Source of the DNA: Chloroflexota bacterium | GTDB taxonomy: Bacteria > Chloroflexota > UBA11872 > VXNJ01 | NCBI GenBank assembly: GCA_030744875.1 | Contig: JASLPR010000071.1 | Span: 1-33,518 of the forward strand | DNA length: 33,518 nt | Direction of reading: 5' to 3' | Shown here: positions 9,274 to 16,902 of the stretch, one piece after another | How the letters are laid out: every line of letters starts with the position of its first letter | Numbering within the stretch: position 1 is the stretch's first letter | Program-made: the position numbers and the translations under genes | The notes under the pieces: generated by a model | What the model saw: the letters and a program-made list of their open reading frames with translations, nothing else | Databases searched by the model: none | What the model was told of the DNA's origin: nothing

Positions 9274-10260
9274 CTAGCCCTGCCAGCGCGCGAAGTCGAG
9301 CGCCCAGTAGGTCACGATGATCCCCGCGCCGGCGCGGGCGATGGCGGTCAAGGATTCGGTGACCACCTTCTGCTCGTCGATCCAGCCACGCTCGACGGCC
9401 GCCTTGACCATCGCGTACTCACCGCTGACGTTGTAGGCCGCCAGCGGCAAATCGAAACGGCGGCGGGCGGCGGCGATGACATCCAGGTAGGCCAGGGCGG
9501 GCTTGACCATAACGATGTCGGCTCCCTCGGCGATGTCGAGTTCGATCTCGCGCAGCGCCTCGCGGATGTTGGGTGGGTCCATCTGGTACGAGCGGCGATC
9601 GCCGAAGGCGGGGGCCGAGTCGGCCGCCTCGCGGAACGGGCCGTAGAAGGCGCTGGCGTACTTGGCGGCGTAGGCCAGGATGGCGGTGTCGGGGTGACCG
9701 GCATCGTCGAGAACCGCGCGGATAGCGCCGACGCGGCCGTCCATCATGTCCGAGGGGGCGACCAGATCGGCGCCGGCCTCCGCATGAGAAAGGGCCACCC
9801 GGGCGATGGCGGCGACCGAGCGATCGTTGTCGATGGATTCGTCGTCCAGGATGCCGCAGTGGCCGTGGCTGGTGTAGGCGCACAGGCACACGTCGGTGAT
9901 GACGGTGAGGTTCGGGACGGCGTCCTTGATGCGGCGGATGGCCTCCTGCACCGCGCCGTCGGCGGCGTGGGCGTCGGAGCCGGTGTCATCTTTGTGGCGC
10001 GGCCGACCGAACAGCAGGACCGCCGGGATACCGAGTCCGGCGGCGGTGCGGGCCAGGTTGGCGGCGCGATCGGGGGACAGGATCGACTGGCCGGGCATGG
10101 CGTCGATGGGTTGCTCGATGCCGGAGCCCGGCTCGATGAAGATCGGGTAGACCAGGGAGTCAACCGAGAGGCGGGTCTCGGCCACCAGGCGGCGCAAGGA
10201 GTCGAGCCGTCGCAGGCGGCGGGGGCGGGCGGTGAGGTCGAGGCGTTCGGCGTCAGGCAT
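9274..10260 (-). CDS. hemB: Delta-aminolevulinic acid dehydratase (porphobilinogen synthase)
   Basis: A 328-residue enzyme that condenses two 5-aminolevulinates to porphobilinogen. It shows the N-terminal RPRRLRRLDSLRRLVAETRL, a Zn-site region TDVCLCAYTSHGHCGIL with three cysteines, and YASAFYGPFREAADSAP. The active-site lysines are in AYAAKYASAF and DIVMVKPALAYLD. The zinc-type cysteine pattern rather than a magnesium-type site is visible. ATG 10260 lies inside the end of the upstream cobA-hemD gene, whose TGA is at 10253-10255, so the genes are translationally coupled. An upstream extension of the frame to 10434 is proline-rich shadow sequence over cobA-hemD and was rejected. It is the last gene of the hemC, cobA-hemD, hemB run and supplies the pyrrole for siroheme and probably heme. 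Confidence 0.92.
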   Translation of the reverse strand: MPDAERLDLTARPRRLRRLDSLRRLVAETRLSVDSLVYPIFIEPGSGIEQPIDAMPGQSILSPDRAANLARTAAGLGIPAVLLFGRPRHKDDTGSDAHAADGAVQEAIRRIKDAVPNLTVITDVCLCAYTSHGHCGILDDESIDNDRSVAAIARVALSHAEAGADLVAPSDMMDGRVGAIRAVLDDAGHPDTAILAYAAKYASAFYGPFREAADSAPAFGDRRSYQMDPPNIREALREIELDIAEGADIVMVKPALAYLDVIAAARRRFDLPLAAYNVSGEYAMVKAAVERGWIDEQKVVTESLTAIARAGAGIIVTYWALDFARWQG

Positions 10261-11785
10261 CGCGGGGTTCGCTTTCGGCGACCAAGGCGCTGACCAGTCC
10301 GGCGTAGGTGTGGGGTTCGGCCACAGCGGCGACGGCCAGGTCGCGTTCGGCGGCCGCGGCGGCGGTGATCGGGCCGATGACGGCCACCCTGGTGGTCTCG
10401 GGCAGGGCCAGGCCGGCGCGGTCGAGGCTGTCAAATAGGGAGTGGACGGCGGACGGACTGGTGAATACGGCCCAGTCGGGGACTTCGTCGAGCGCCGACT
10501 GGACCTCTGGCATTGTCGGGGCCGTCGGCACAGTTCGATAGGCGTCCAACCGGGTGACTTCGAAGCCGGCGTTGTTCAGGCGGTCGCGTATGACGGTTCG
10601 GCCGCCTTCGGCGCCGAACACCAGGACGCGGTCATCAGCGTCGAGTTCCGCCAGCAGGCCATCGACGACCGACTCGGAGACGAATTCTTCGGGGACCAGG
10701 TCGGGGTTGATGCCGCAGGCTTCGAGGGCGCGGGCGGTGCCGGTGCCAAGCGCCGCAACGTGGATGCCGCCCAGGGCGCGGGCGTCGCGCCCGCGGGATT
10801 CAAGGGCGTTGAAGACGGCGTCGACGGCGCTGCGACTGGCGAAGACGGCCCAATCGGTGGCTTCGAGACCTTCTTCGAGATTCGCAGCGAATTGGTCAGC
10901 GTCGGCGAGAGGCTCGACCTCAATGGCTGGCCGGGAAATGACGCTGGCCCCGGCGGCGCACAGTAGCGCGCCCAGCCCGGCGGTGACCGGCGGCGGGGTG
11001 GTCAGCAGGACACGCCGGCCGGTGAGCGGCAGCGCCGAGCGCCAGGCGAAGTGGTGGGACTCGGCCACCGCCGGTCCGACCACCAGGGTGGCCGGGGTCA
11101 TGACGCCGGCTTCACCGGCGCGGGCGGCGATGTCCGCGACTGTGGCCACCAGAGTCCGTTGCCCCGGCAGGGTGGCCTGCTCGATCAGGGCGACCGGGGC
11201 GTTGGCGTCCATGCCGGCTTCCAGGAGCGAGTCGGTGATGTCCCCGATGCGAGTGGCGACCATCAGGATCACGAGCGTCTGGTTGAGCCCGGCCAGCGAG
11301 GGCCAGTCGATGTCTGGCGAGCCCGCGGTGGAGGCCCGGCGGCCGGTCACGCAGACAAAACCGGCGCTGACGCCGCGCATCGTCAACGGGATGCCGGCAT
11401 ACGCCGGGGCGGCGGTGGCGCTGGAGATGCCGGGGACGATTTCGTAGGCGATTCCGGCGTCGTTGAGGACGCGCAGTTCTTCGCCGATACGGCCGAAGAC
11501 CATCGGGTCGCCGCCCTTGAGCCGGCAAATGGTGTTGCCTTCTTGCGCTAGGCGGACCAGGAGCGCGTTGATGTCGCCCTGGGAGACCGAGTTGCTGCCG
11601 TAACGTTTGCCCACCGGGATGATTTCGGGACCGTCGATCAGGGCAATTACTTCCTCGGACACAAGCGAGTCGGGGAGCACGATGTCGACGGCGCGCAGCA
11701 GGTCGTGGCCGCGCAGCGTCAGCAGACCCGGGTCGCCGGGGCCGGCGCCGACCAGGTAGACCTTGCCGGGTTGGGCCTCAGGCAT
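10253..11785 (-). CDS. cobA-hemD: Fused uroporphyrinogen-III C-methyltransferase / uroporphyrinogen-III synthase
   Basis: A 510-residue fusion. Residues about 8-245 are the SAM-dependent C-methyltransferase that makes precorrin-2: VYLVGAGPGDPGLLTLRG at the start, CRLKGGDPMVFGR, and EIVPGISSATAAPAYAGIPLTMRG. Residues about 258-505 are uroporphyrinogen-III synthase, which cyclises hydroxymethylbilane: LTGRRVLLT, the TDWAVFASRSAVDAVFNAL helix and the DWAVFTSPSAVHSLFDSL repeat of the second lobe. The fusion joins two consecutive steps, pulling uroporphyrinogen III toward siroheme/cobalamin. Heme synthesis may still use the intermediate. Its ATG overlaps the hemC stop by eight bases and its TGA overlaps the hemB start. 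The fusion is known in other bacteria, so it is not new. Confidence 0.92.
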   Translation of the reverse strand: MPEAQPGKVYLVGAGPGDPGLLTLRGHDLLRAVDIVLPDSLVSEEVIALIDGPEIIPVGKRYGSNSVSQGDINALLVRLAQEGNTICRLKGGDPMVFGRIGEELRVLNDAGIAYEIVPGISSATAAPAYAGIPLTMRGVSAGFVCVTGRRASTAGSPDIDWPSLAGLNQTLVILMVATRIGDITDSLLEAGMDANAPVALIEQATLPGQRTLVATVADIAARAGEAGVMTPATLVVGPAVAESHHFAWRSALPLTGRRVLLTTPPPVTAGLGALLCAAGASVISRPAIEVEPLADADQFAANLEEGLEATDWAVFASRSAVDAVFNALESRGRDARALGGIHVAALGTGTARALEACGINPDLVPEEFVSESVVDGLLAELDADDRVLVFGAEGGRTVIRDRLNNAGFEVTRLDAYRTVPTAPTMPEVQSALDEVPDWAVFTSPSAVHSLFDSLDRAGLALPETTRVAVIGPITAAAAAERDLAVAAVAEPHTYAGLVSALVAESEPRDA

Positions 11786-12671
11786 CGGCGTGGTCGTTCA
11801 GGAGCCGGCGGGCGGCATGTTGGCCCAGGGCGGCGGGATCGTCGGGCCGGCCGGTGAAGGCGGCGGTAGCGGTCGGGTCGCCGTAGCGACCGGCGCTGAG
11901 GTGGAGTACGCCGTCGCGGACCTCAGCGAGCGCGCCGAGCGGAGCGTTGCAGCCGCCGCCGGACGCGGCCAGGAAGCCGCGCTCGGCAGCGACGGCGGCA
12001 TGCAGGTCGGGGTCGTCCAGCGGAGCGACCGCGGCGCGGGCGCGGGAATCGTTTTCGCGAATTTCGATGGCCAGGGCGCCCTGCCCCGGAGCGGGCAAAA
12101 AGGCCGGCGCGGCGAGCCACTCGGTGACGCGGCCCTCGAGTCCGAGGCGGATCAGGCCGGCGGCGGCGAGGACGATCGCGTCGAACTCGCCGGCATCGAG
12201 TTTGGCGACGCGCGTCGCGACGTTGCCGCGGATGAGCGCGGGCTGAAGGTCGGGGCGGACGGCCCGGACCTGCTCGGCGCGGCGCAGGCTGCTGGTGCCA
12301 ACGCGGGCGCCGTCCGGAAGTTCGGATAGAGGCAGGCTGGCGCGGGAAATGAGGACATCGCGCGGGTCAGCGCGCTCGGGAACGGAGGCGACCACCAGCC
12401 CGTCCGGTTCCGCGATCGGCAGGTCTTTGAGGCTGTGCACCGCGAGGTCGATCTCGCCGTCGAGGAGAGCCTGCTGAATAGAAGAGGTGAAGAAACCGGT
12501 CTCGCCGGCGGCCGGGATCGGGACTTCGGGGCGCTGGTCGCCGGATGTCGCGATCAGGACGGTCTCGACGGCGAGGTCCGGGTGGTGGCGGGCCAGGGCG
12601 TCGCGGACAATGTCCGTCTGGGCCCGGGCCAGCGGGCTGGCGCGGGTGCCGATGCGAAGGGTTGCGGGCAT
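11778..12671 (-). CDS. hemC: Hydroxymethylbilane synthase (porphobilinogen deaminase)
   Basis: A 297-residue enzyme that polymerises four porphobilinogens into hydroxymethylbilane on a dipyrromethane cofactor. It begins with LRIGTRASPLARAQTD, the usual N-terminal motif. GEIDLAVHSLKDLP, VGTSSLRRAEQVRA and LIRGNVATRVAKLDAGEFDAIVLAAAGL follow. The cofactor cysteine is in ASGGGCNAPLGALAE, near residue 240. ATG 12671 follows TGGAG at a good distance. The frame is open far upstream, to 13970, but that part is antisense to the precorrin-2 dehydrogenase and sat genes. It is the first gene of a three-gene run with overlapping stops and starts. A candidate -10 box lies 65 bases upstream. Confidence 0.93.
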   Translation of the reverse strand: MPATLRIGTRASPLARAQTDIVRDALARHHPDLAVETVLIATSGDQRPEVPIPAAGETGFFTSSIQQALLDGEIDLAVHSLKDLPIAEPDGLVVASVPERADPRDVLISRASLPLSELPDGARVGTSSLRRAEQVRAVRPDLQPALIRGNVATRVAKLDAGEFDAIVLAAAGLIRLGLEGRVTEWLAAPAFLPAPGQGALAIEIRENDSRARAAVAPLDDPDLHAAVAAERGFLAASGGGCNAPLGALAEVRDGVLHLSAGRYGDPTATAAFTGRPDDPAALGQHAARRLLNDHADA

Positions 12672-12735
12672 GGGGCTCCAGGAATGGGCGTCGAGTTGCG
12701 GGGCGGCGCGGGCCTCCCTCAGACTTGTGGAGTGG

Positions 12736-12741
12736 ATTATA
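12736..12741 (-). promoter_or_regulatory. Candidate -10 box for hemC
   Basis: On the minus strand this reads TATAAT, in the divergent gap between hemC and the precorrin-2 dehydrogenase, 65 bases before the hemC start. No good -35 hexamer is visible at 16-18 bases, so an activator or alternative sigma factor would be needed. Suggestive only. Confidence 0.35.
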
Positions 12742-12818
12742 GGTCCGGCCGCCGGGTGGGATCGTGATGAAAGGTCGGGAAATGGTGAAGCTGGCGCGTT
12801 CCGACCGGGGCAACGCGG

Positions 12819-13511
12819 GTGAATGATCATGGGCGCTACCTGCCGGTGGCGCTGAATCTGGCGCGGCTGGCCGGCCGCGGTTGTGTGGTGGTGGGGGGCG
12901 GCCGCGAGGCGGAGTTCAAGGCGAGCGTGCTGGCGAATTTCGGAGCGGCGCCGCTGATCGTGAGCCCGGAAGTGACGGAGGGCCTGGCGGAGATGGAAGA
13001 GGCCGGCGACGTGGAGATCCGGCGCGAGGTCTATGGAGAAGCAGCGATTGCCGGGGCGGGATTGGTGGTGGCGGCGACCGATGATGAGGAAGTGAATGCC
13101 CGCGTCGCCCGCGACGCCCGGGCGGCCGGCGCGACGGTGAACGTCGTCGACGACGCCGGCGAGTCGGATTTCATCGCGATGGCGCTGGCGCGGGCCGGCG
13201 ATATCACCGTGGCGGTGACCACCGGTGGAGCCAGCCCGGCCTTCGCGTCGGCGCTGCGCGACCGGATCCAGAAACTGCTGGATGCCGGTTACGCGGAGCA
13301 CCTGGAGTTCTTCGCGGCGGTGCGGAATATGCTGATGGGCGTAACCGTAGACTTCCGCCAGCGGGTGCGGATCTGGCGCGAACTGTCGGCGGCGGGATTG
13401 CTGGAGACGCTGGAGCGGGACGGCCGGCAGCCGGCGCGGGAGTTGGTGCGGCGGGTAGTGGAGAAGCACGTCAGCCTGAGCGCAACCGGGCTGGATTCGC
13501 TGCCGAAGTAG
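12819..13511 (+). CDS. Precorrin-2 dehydrogenase (SirC/Met8/CysG-N type)
   Basis: A 230-residue NAD-dependent enzyme that oxidises precorrin-2 to sirohydrochlorin; some family members also insert the iron. YLPVALNLARLAGRGCVVVGGG is the N-terminal Rossmann strand and loop, and the GGGREAE turn replaces the common GGGRVAE. GAGLVVAATDDEEVNARVARDA and VNVVDDAGESDFIAMALARAGDITVAVTTGGASPAFA are the signature middle and dimer regions. The start is GTG 12819; no strong ribosome site is visible, but the neighbouring ATGs are out of frame. It is divergent from hemC and converges with sat four bases away. No separate sirohydrochlorin ferrochelatase is present in the window, so chelation by this protein is possible but not shown. 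Confidence 0.88.
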   Translation: MNDHGRYLPVALNLARLAGRGCVVVGGGREAEFKASVLANFGAAPLIVSPEVTEGLAEMEEAGDVEIRREVYGEAAIAGAGLVVAATDDEEVNARVARDARAAGATVNVVDDAGESDFIAMALARAGDITVAVTTGGASPAFASALRDRIQKLLDAGYAEHLEFFAAVRNMLMGVTVDFRQRVRIWRELSAAGLLETLERDGRQPARELVRRVVEKHVSLSATGLDSLPK

Positions 13512-13515
13512 GCGG

Positions 13516-14694
13516 CTAGGTGGAGTAGGCGCGGCCGAGGATTTCGGCCACCTCGGGTCGGGTGAACTCGGGCGGTAGTGGCTGGCCGGCCTCGAGCATC
13601 TCGCGGACCCGGGTACCGCTGAGGAAGACGTGCTCGGACTTGTCGTGGGGGCAGTCGGCGCCAAAGACGGTGTCGCCGCAGGACCGGCAATAGAAGGCGA
13701 AGTCGAACGGGACCGGCTGGATGGCCAGATCGTCGGCGGAGAATTGGTCGAAGATGCGCTGGGCGTCGAACGGCCCGTAGTAGTCACCGACGCCGGCGTG
13801 GTCGCGTCCGACGATGAAGTGGCTGCAGCCGTAGTTCTGGCGCATGATCGCGTGGAACACGGCCTCGCGCGGACCGGCGTAGCGCATCGCCGCCGGCAGG
13901 ACGCCGAGTACCACCCGGTCGGCCGGGAAGTAGCGGTCCAGGAGGACGCGGTAGCACTCCATCCGGACATCGGCGGGGACGTCGCCGGGCTTGGTCTCGC
14001 CGACCAGCGGGTGGACCAGGAGCCCGTCGGCCGATTCGAGGGTCACGTGCAGCAGATGCTCGTGGGCCCGATGGATCGGGTTGCGGGTCTGAAGGGCCAC
14101 CACGGTGCGCCAGCCGAGTTCGTCGAAACGGGCGCGCGAAGCGGCTGGAAGGAGATGGTCGCCGTCGTAGGGGTCGGGCCGGGCCAGAACCAGGACATCG
14201 CCGCCGAGGAGCGTGTCATGGCGGCGATAGAGATTGGCGAAGCCGGGGTGGTCGCGGTCGGTGGTCAGGAAAACCAGTTCGGCTTCGCGCTCGCGGTCGT
14301 GATCGTATATGTCGGCGACATCGAGGACGCCGCGTAACTCGCCAGCCGGATCGCGCAACGCGAGGCGGTCGCCGGGAGATAAACGGGCGGCCAGGTCGGG
14401 TGGGGCGGAGAGGGTGACAGGCAGCGGGAAGACGGCACCGCCGGCGAGGCGCATGTCCGTAAGGACCGATTCATAGTCGGGGCGGGTCATGAAGCCGGCC
14501 AGCGGCGAGAGGGCGCCGACGGCGATGAGTTCCAGGTCGTTGAGTTCGCCGGGACTCAGAGCCAGCGAAGGGAGCGCGGCGGCTTCGGCGTGGAGTGCGG
14601 CGGCGGCATCACCGGTGAGGGTGCGATTCAGCAGCAGTCCGCCGTGGGGAGCGATGGGCCCGGCGATGGGCACGGAGCTAGCGGCCACGGTCAT
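13516..14694 (-). CDS. sat: Sulfate adenylyltransferase (ATP sulfurylase)
   Basis: A 392-residue enzyme that makes adenosine 5'-phosphosulfate (APS) from sulfate and ATP. The N-terminal half is the PUA-like domain (LSPGELNDLELIAVGALSPLAGFM). The catalytic half has ALQTRNPIHRAHEHLLH, the ATP-binding QxRNPxHxxHE signature, then IVGRDHAGVGDYYGPFDAQ. FYCRSCGDTVFGADCPHDKSEHVFLSGTRVREML has a zinc-like cysteine set and the downstream LSGTxVR motif. This is the homo-oligomeric type, not the CysDN type. Its ATG overlaps the apsK stop by four bases, ATGA. With apsK and cysH upstream it forms a single minus-strand unit transcribed from the cysH end. It ends in TAG. Confidence 0.93.
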   Translation of the reverse strand: MTVAASSVPIAGPIAPHGGLLLNRTLTGDAAAALHAEAAALPSLALSPGELNDLELIAVGALSPLAGFMTRPDYESVLTDMRLAGGAVFPLPVTLSAPPDLAARLSPGDRLALRDPAGELRGVLDVADIYDHDREREAELVFLTTDRDHPGFANLYRRHDTLLGGDVLVLARPDPYDGDHLLPAASRARFDELGWRTVVALQTRNPIHRAHEHLLHVTLESADGLLVHPLVGETKPGDVPADVRMECYRVLLDRYFPADRVVLGVLPAAMRYAGPREAVFHAIMRQNYGCSHFIVGRDHAGVGDYYGPFDAQRIFDQFSADDLAIQPVPFDFAFYCRSCGDTVFGADCPHDKSEHVFLSGTRVREMLEAGQPLPPEFTRPEVAEILGRAYST

Positions 14695-15266
14695 GCGACG
14701 GTGGCGGCGGGCTCGACGAGGAGGCCGGCCTCTTCCAGGCGCGTGATGATGCGATCGACGCTCTGCTCGACGGTTTCGTTGGCGGTCTCCAGGGTCAATT
14801 CGGGGAACAGCGGTTCCTCATACGGGTCGGACACTCCGGTGAAATTCGGGATCTCGCCAGAGAAGGCCTTAGCGTACAGCCCCTTGGGGTCGCGGCGGAC
14901 CAGGACATCAAGGGCGCACTTGACATAAATTTCAAAGAAGTCGCCGATCAACTCGCGGGCTTCGGCGCGGATGTCGCGGTAGGGCGAGATGACCGAGGCG
15001 ATGACGGTGGCGCCGTGGTGGGTGAGGCGGTGGGCGACCCAGCCGATCCGGCGGACGTTCTCGTCGCGGTCTTCCTTGCTGAAGCCGAGCCCCTTGCTGA
15101 GGTGCTGGCGGACAACGTCGCCGTCGAGCTTTTCGACCCGGCGACCGCGGGCCACAAGCTCAGTTTCAAGGCGGTCGGCGATGGTGGTCTTGCCGGCGCC
15201 GGAGAGCCCGGTGAGCCAGATGGTCAGCCCCGCGTGGGGAGTTCGGTGTCCGTTCGAGGAAGTCAC
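14691..15266 (-). CDS. cysC: Adenylylsulfate kinase
   Basis: A 191-residue kinase phosphorylating APS at the 3'-OH to give PAPS. It has IWLTGLSGAGKTTIADRLETEL (Walker A GLSGAGKT), the LDGDVVRQHLSKGLGFSKEDRDENVRRIGWVAHRL segment that binds APS, and FFEIYVKCALDVLVRRDPKGLYAKA near the C-terminal lid. All are characteristic of the family. The start is GTG 15266, 19 bases after the cysH stop. It lies between cysH and sat in one transcription unit. Its product PAPS is unnecessary if CysH reduces APS directly, so PAPS may also serve sulfotransferases. Confidence 0.92.
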   Translation of the reverse strand: MTSSNGHRTPHAGLTIWLTGLSGAGKTTIADRLETELVARGRRVEKLDGDVVRQHLSKGLGFSKEDRDENVRRIGWVAHRLTHHGATVIASVISPYRDIRAEARELIGDFFEIYVKCALDVLVRRDPKGLYAKAFSGEIPNFTGVSDPYEEPLFPELTLETANETVEQSVDRIITRLEEAGLLVEPAATVA

Positions 15267-15285
15267 TTGCTTCGTCCTTTGTCAG

Positions 15286-16038
15286 CTAAATATGGAGGCC
15301 GCATTCGGTCTTGGTGAAGCCGGGCCAGCGCCCGGAACGGGGATCGATGCCGTCGGGGATCGCCGTACAGACAGTGCAGCCGAGGCTCGGCATGCCCTGG
15401 TCATGGAGTCGGTTGTAGGGAACGTCGTGCTCGCGGATGTGGTCCCAGACCTCGTCCCCGGTCCAGCGGGCGAGTGGGGCGAGCTTGAAGATATTGAACT
15501 TGTCGCTCCAGGAAAGGATCGGGGTGTCGGCGCGGGACGGGGACTGGTCGCGCCGGACGCCGGAAATCCAGGTGGCGCGACCGGCCAGGGCGCGGCGATT
15601 CGGTTCGAGCTTGCGGCGGGCGCAGCAGGCGTCAGGGTCGACCTGCCAGGGTTTGTCTTCGATAGTGGCGGCGTGCTCGGCCAATGAGAGATCCGCGAAG
15701 AAGCGCCGGGGCTGGATGCCGTAGCGGCGTTCGACCTCGCGGGCTAGGTCGTGGGTCTCGGGGAAGAGCAGGCCGGTGTCAATGGAGTAGACGTCAATGG
15801 GGAGGGATTGAGCGGCGATGAGGTCGATGAGGACCATGCCGGAGGGGCCGCCGAAGGAGCAGGAGAGGGCGGCGCGGGAGCCGAAGGTACGGGCGGCCCA
15901 GCGCAGGATCTCGGCCGGGCCGAGGGGTTCGAGGGCGAGATTGAAGGGGTCGAGGTGCTCGCGAAGGAGATTGGTGTTGACGGGTTCGCCGGGGGCGAGG
16001 CGGTGCAGATTGGGTCTGGGGAGGGCTGCGGTGGTCAT
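15286..16038 (-). CDS. cysH: Phosphoadenylyl/adenylyl sulfate reductase with [4Fe-4S]-type cysteines
   Basis: A 250-residue reductase of the PAPS/APS reductase family, yielding sulfite. The P-loop-like SCSFGGPSGMVLID follows residue 59, and SIDTGLLFPETH is the substrate loop. Cluster cysteines C138 and C139 (DACCARRKLEP) and C221 and C224 (GCTVC) give the CC...CxxC pattern of [4Fe-4S] enzymes, which typically use APS. The catalytic Cys246 is in the C-terminal KTECGLHI. WISGVRRDQSPSR is the arginine-rich phosphosulfate-binding segment. ATG 16038 is 50-60 bases from a good sigma70-like promoter. It is the first gene of the cysH-cysC-sat run. APS versus PAPS preference is not settled by sequence. 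Confidence 0.92.
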   Translation of the reverse strand: MTTAALPRPNLHRLAPGEPVNTNLLREHLDPFNLALEPLGPAEILRWAARTFGSRAALSCSFGGPSGMVLIDLIAAQSLPIDVYSIDTGLLFPETHDLAREVERRYGIQPRRFFADLSLAEHAATIEDKPWQVDPDACCARRKLEPNRRALAGRATWISGVRRDQSPSRADTPILSWSDKFNIFKLAPLARWTGDEVWDHIREHDVPYNRLHDQGMPSLGCTVCTAIPDGIDPRSGRWPGFTKTECGLHI

Positions 16039-16087
16039 GGGTGAAGGTGGCTCGGGTTACTGGTGATTTGGTGGCGCCAACGGCCAT

Positions 16088-16115
16088 TGTATAGTTAAAT
16101 GATAGTTTGACTCAA
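16088..16115 (-). promoter_or_regulatory. Promoter with dyad element upstream of cysH-cysC-sat
   Basis: Read on the minus strand: -35 TTGAGT (16110-16115), 16 bases, -10 TATACA (16088-16093). The spacer contains the inverted repeat GTTAAA-TGATAG-TTTGAC on the plus strand (16094-16111), with five of six arm positions matching. Its TTAAATGATAG core resembles TTAATCGATAG before the sulfite reductase. The position between -35 and -10 would suit a repressor. Confidence 0.55.
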
Positions 16116-16195
16116 CAATAAAGAAGTAAGGTCGCCGCGAGACGCCTCTGCAGCGTGGTCGGAAGGGGGGCGGAGACGGGCTCGAAGGGGTCGGG

Positions 16196-16786
16196 TCAGT
16201 CGCCCGCGATTTCCGTTAGGAATGCCCGGTCAGCCGCCGGAAGATCGAGCTGGAGGGCGTGCCGCTGGCCGGCGGGGCTCATCTTCTTGAGGGTCTTGCG
16301 CAGGATCTCGGCCGTCTGCTCGTCGCCCTGTTTGGCGCGCAACGCCGCGAAGCCGGTCTCCAGAAAGACCAGGCAGAGAGCGTCTTCCAGCACCTGCACT
16401 TCGGGGTCGCGACGGAGGTCGTGTTTGCGAATGATCTGCCCGACCCGCTCCGCGGTCCCCTCGTCATAACCGGCCTCGGCCAGCGCCCGAGCCGCCTCGG
16501 CGGCGTGGAACTCATGCAGGCCGGCGCGCCAGCGCAAATAGCCGGAACGACCGGCGGGCTCGGAATCGCGCGGAATCTCCCAGCGGCGTAGATGGTGGGC
16601 GCGGGCGGCCAGCAACAACTCGGCGCTCGCATCCGGCTGGAGACGCAGGACCCAATCGGTCATCAGTCGGGAGTGAGCCAGCTCGCGCGGCACCGATTCG
16701 CCACCGATCTCGATAACGGTCGGGTCCCGCCGGTTGAGGTCGTCGATGATTTCGAAGGCGCGATCGAAGCGCGGGTCGTGAGCCAT
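16196..16786 (-). CDS. DUF4202 family protein
   Basis: A 196-residue mostly helical protein whose whole length fits the DUF4202 family. It starts with PRFDRAFEIIDDLNRRDPT, then PRELAHSRLMTDWVLRLQPDASAELLLAARAHHLRRWEIPRD. FHAAEAARALAEAGYDEGTAERVGQIIRKHDL and VQVLEDALCLVFLETGFAAL follow. The run of conserved His, Arg and Asp (H..R..W, HHLRRW, FH, Kxx, LEDxxCLVFLE) suggests a metal-binding helical fold, reminiscent of HD proteins. The biochemical role is unknown. It sits upstream of the cysH promoter on the same strand, about 160 bases from it. It ends in TGA, and diverges from the sulfatase gene with a 116-base gap. Confidence 0.82.
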   Translation of the reverse strand: MAHDPRFDRAFEIIDDLNRRDPTVIEIGGESVPRELAHSRLMTDWVLRLQPDASAELLLAARAHHLRRWEIPRDSEPAGRSGYLRWRAGLHEFHAAEAARALAEAGYDEGTAERVGQIIRKHDLRRDPEVQVLEDALCLVFLETGFAALRAKQGDEQTAEILRKTLKKMSPAGQRHALQLDLPAADRAFLTEIAGD

Positions 16787-16902
16787 GGTTCCGCCGGGGT
16801 TGAATCTCGCGGTTCGATTCTGCGCTGCCGGGCGGGACTGAGCAAGGCAAACCGGTTGGCATAGAATCCGCGACCAACGCAGTACGAGTGGGAGTGCGCA
16901 AC

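Noticed and set aside
12672-13970. N-terminal extension of hemC to 13970
   Set aside because: hemC already starts with its usual motif at 12671, and the extension is antisense to the precorrin-2 dehydrogenase and part of sat.
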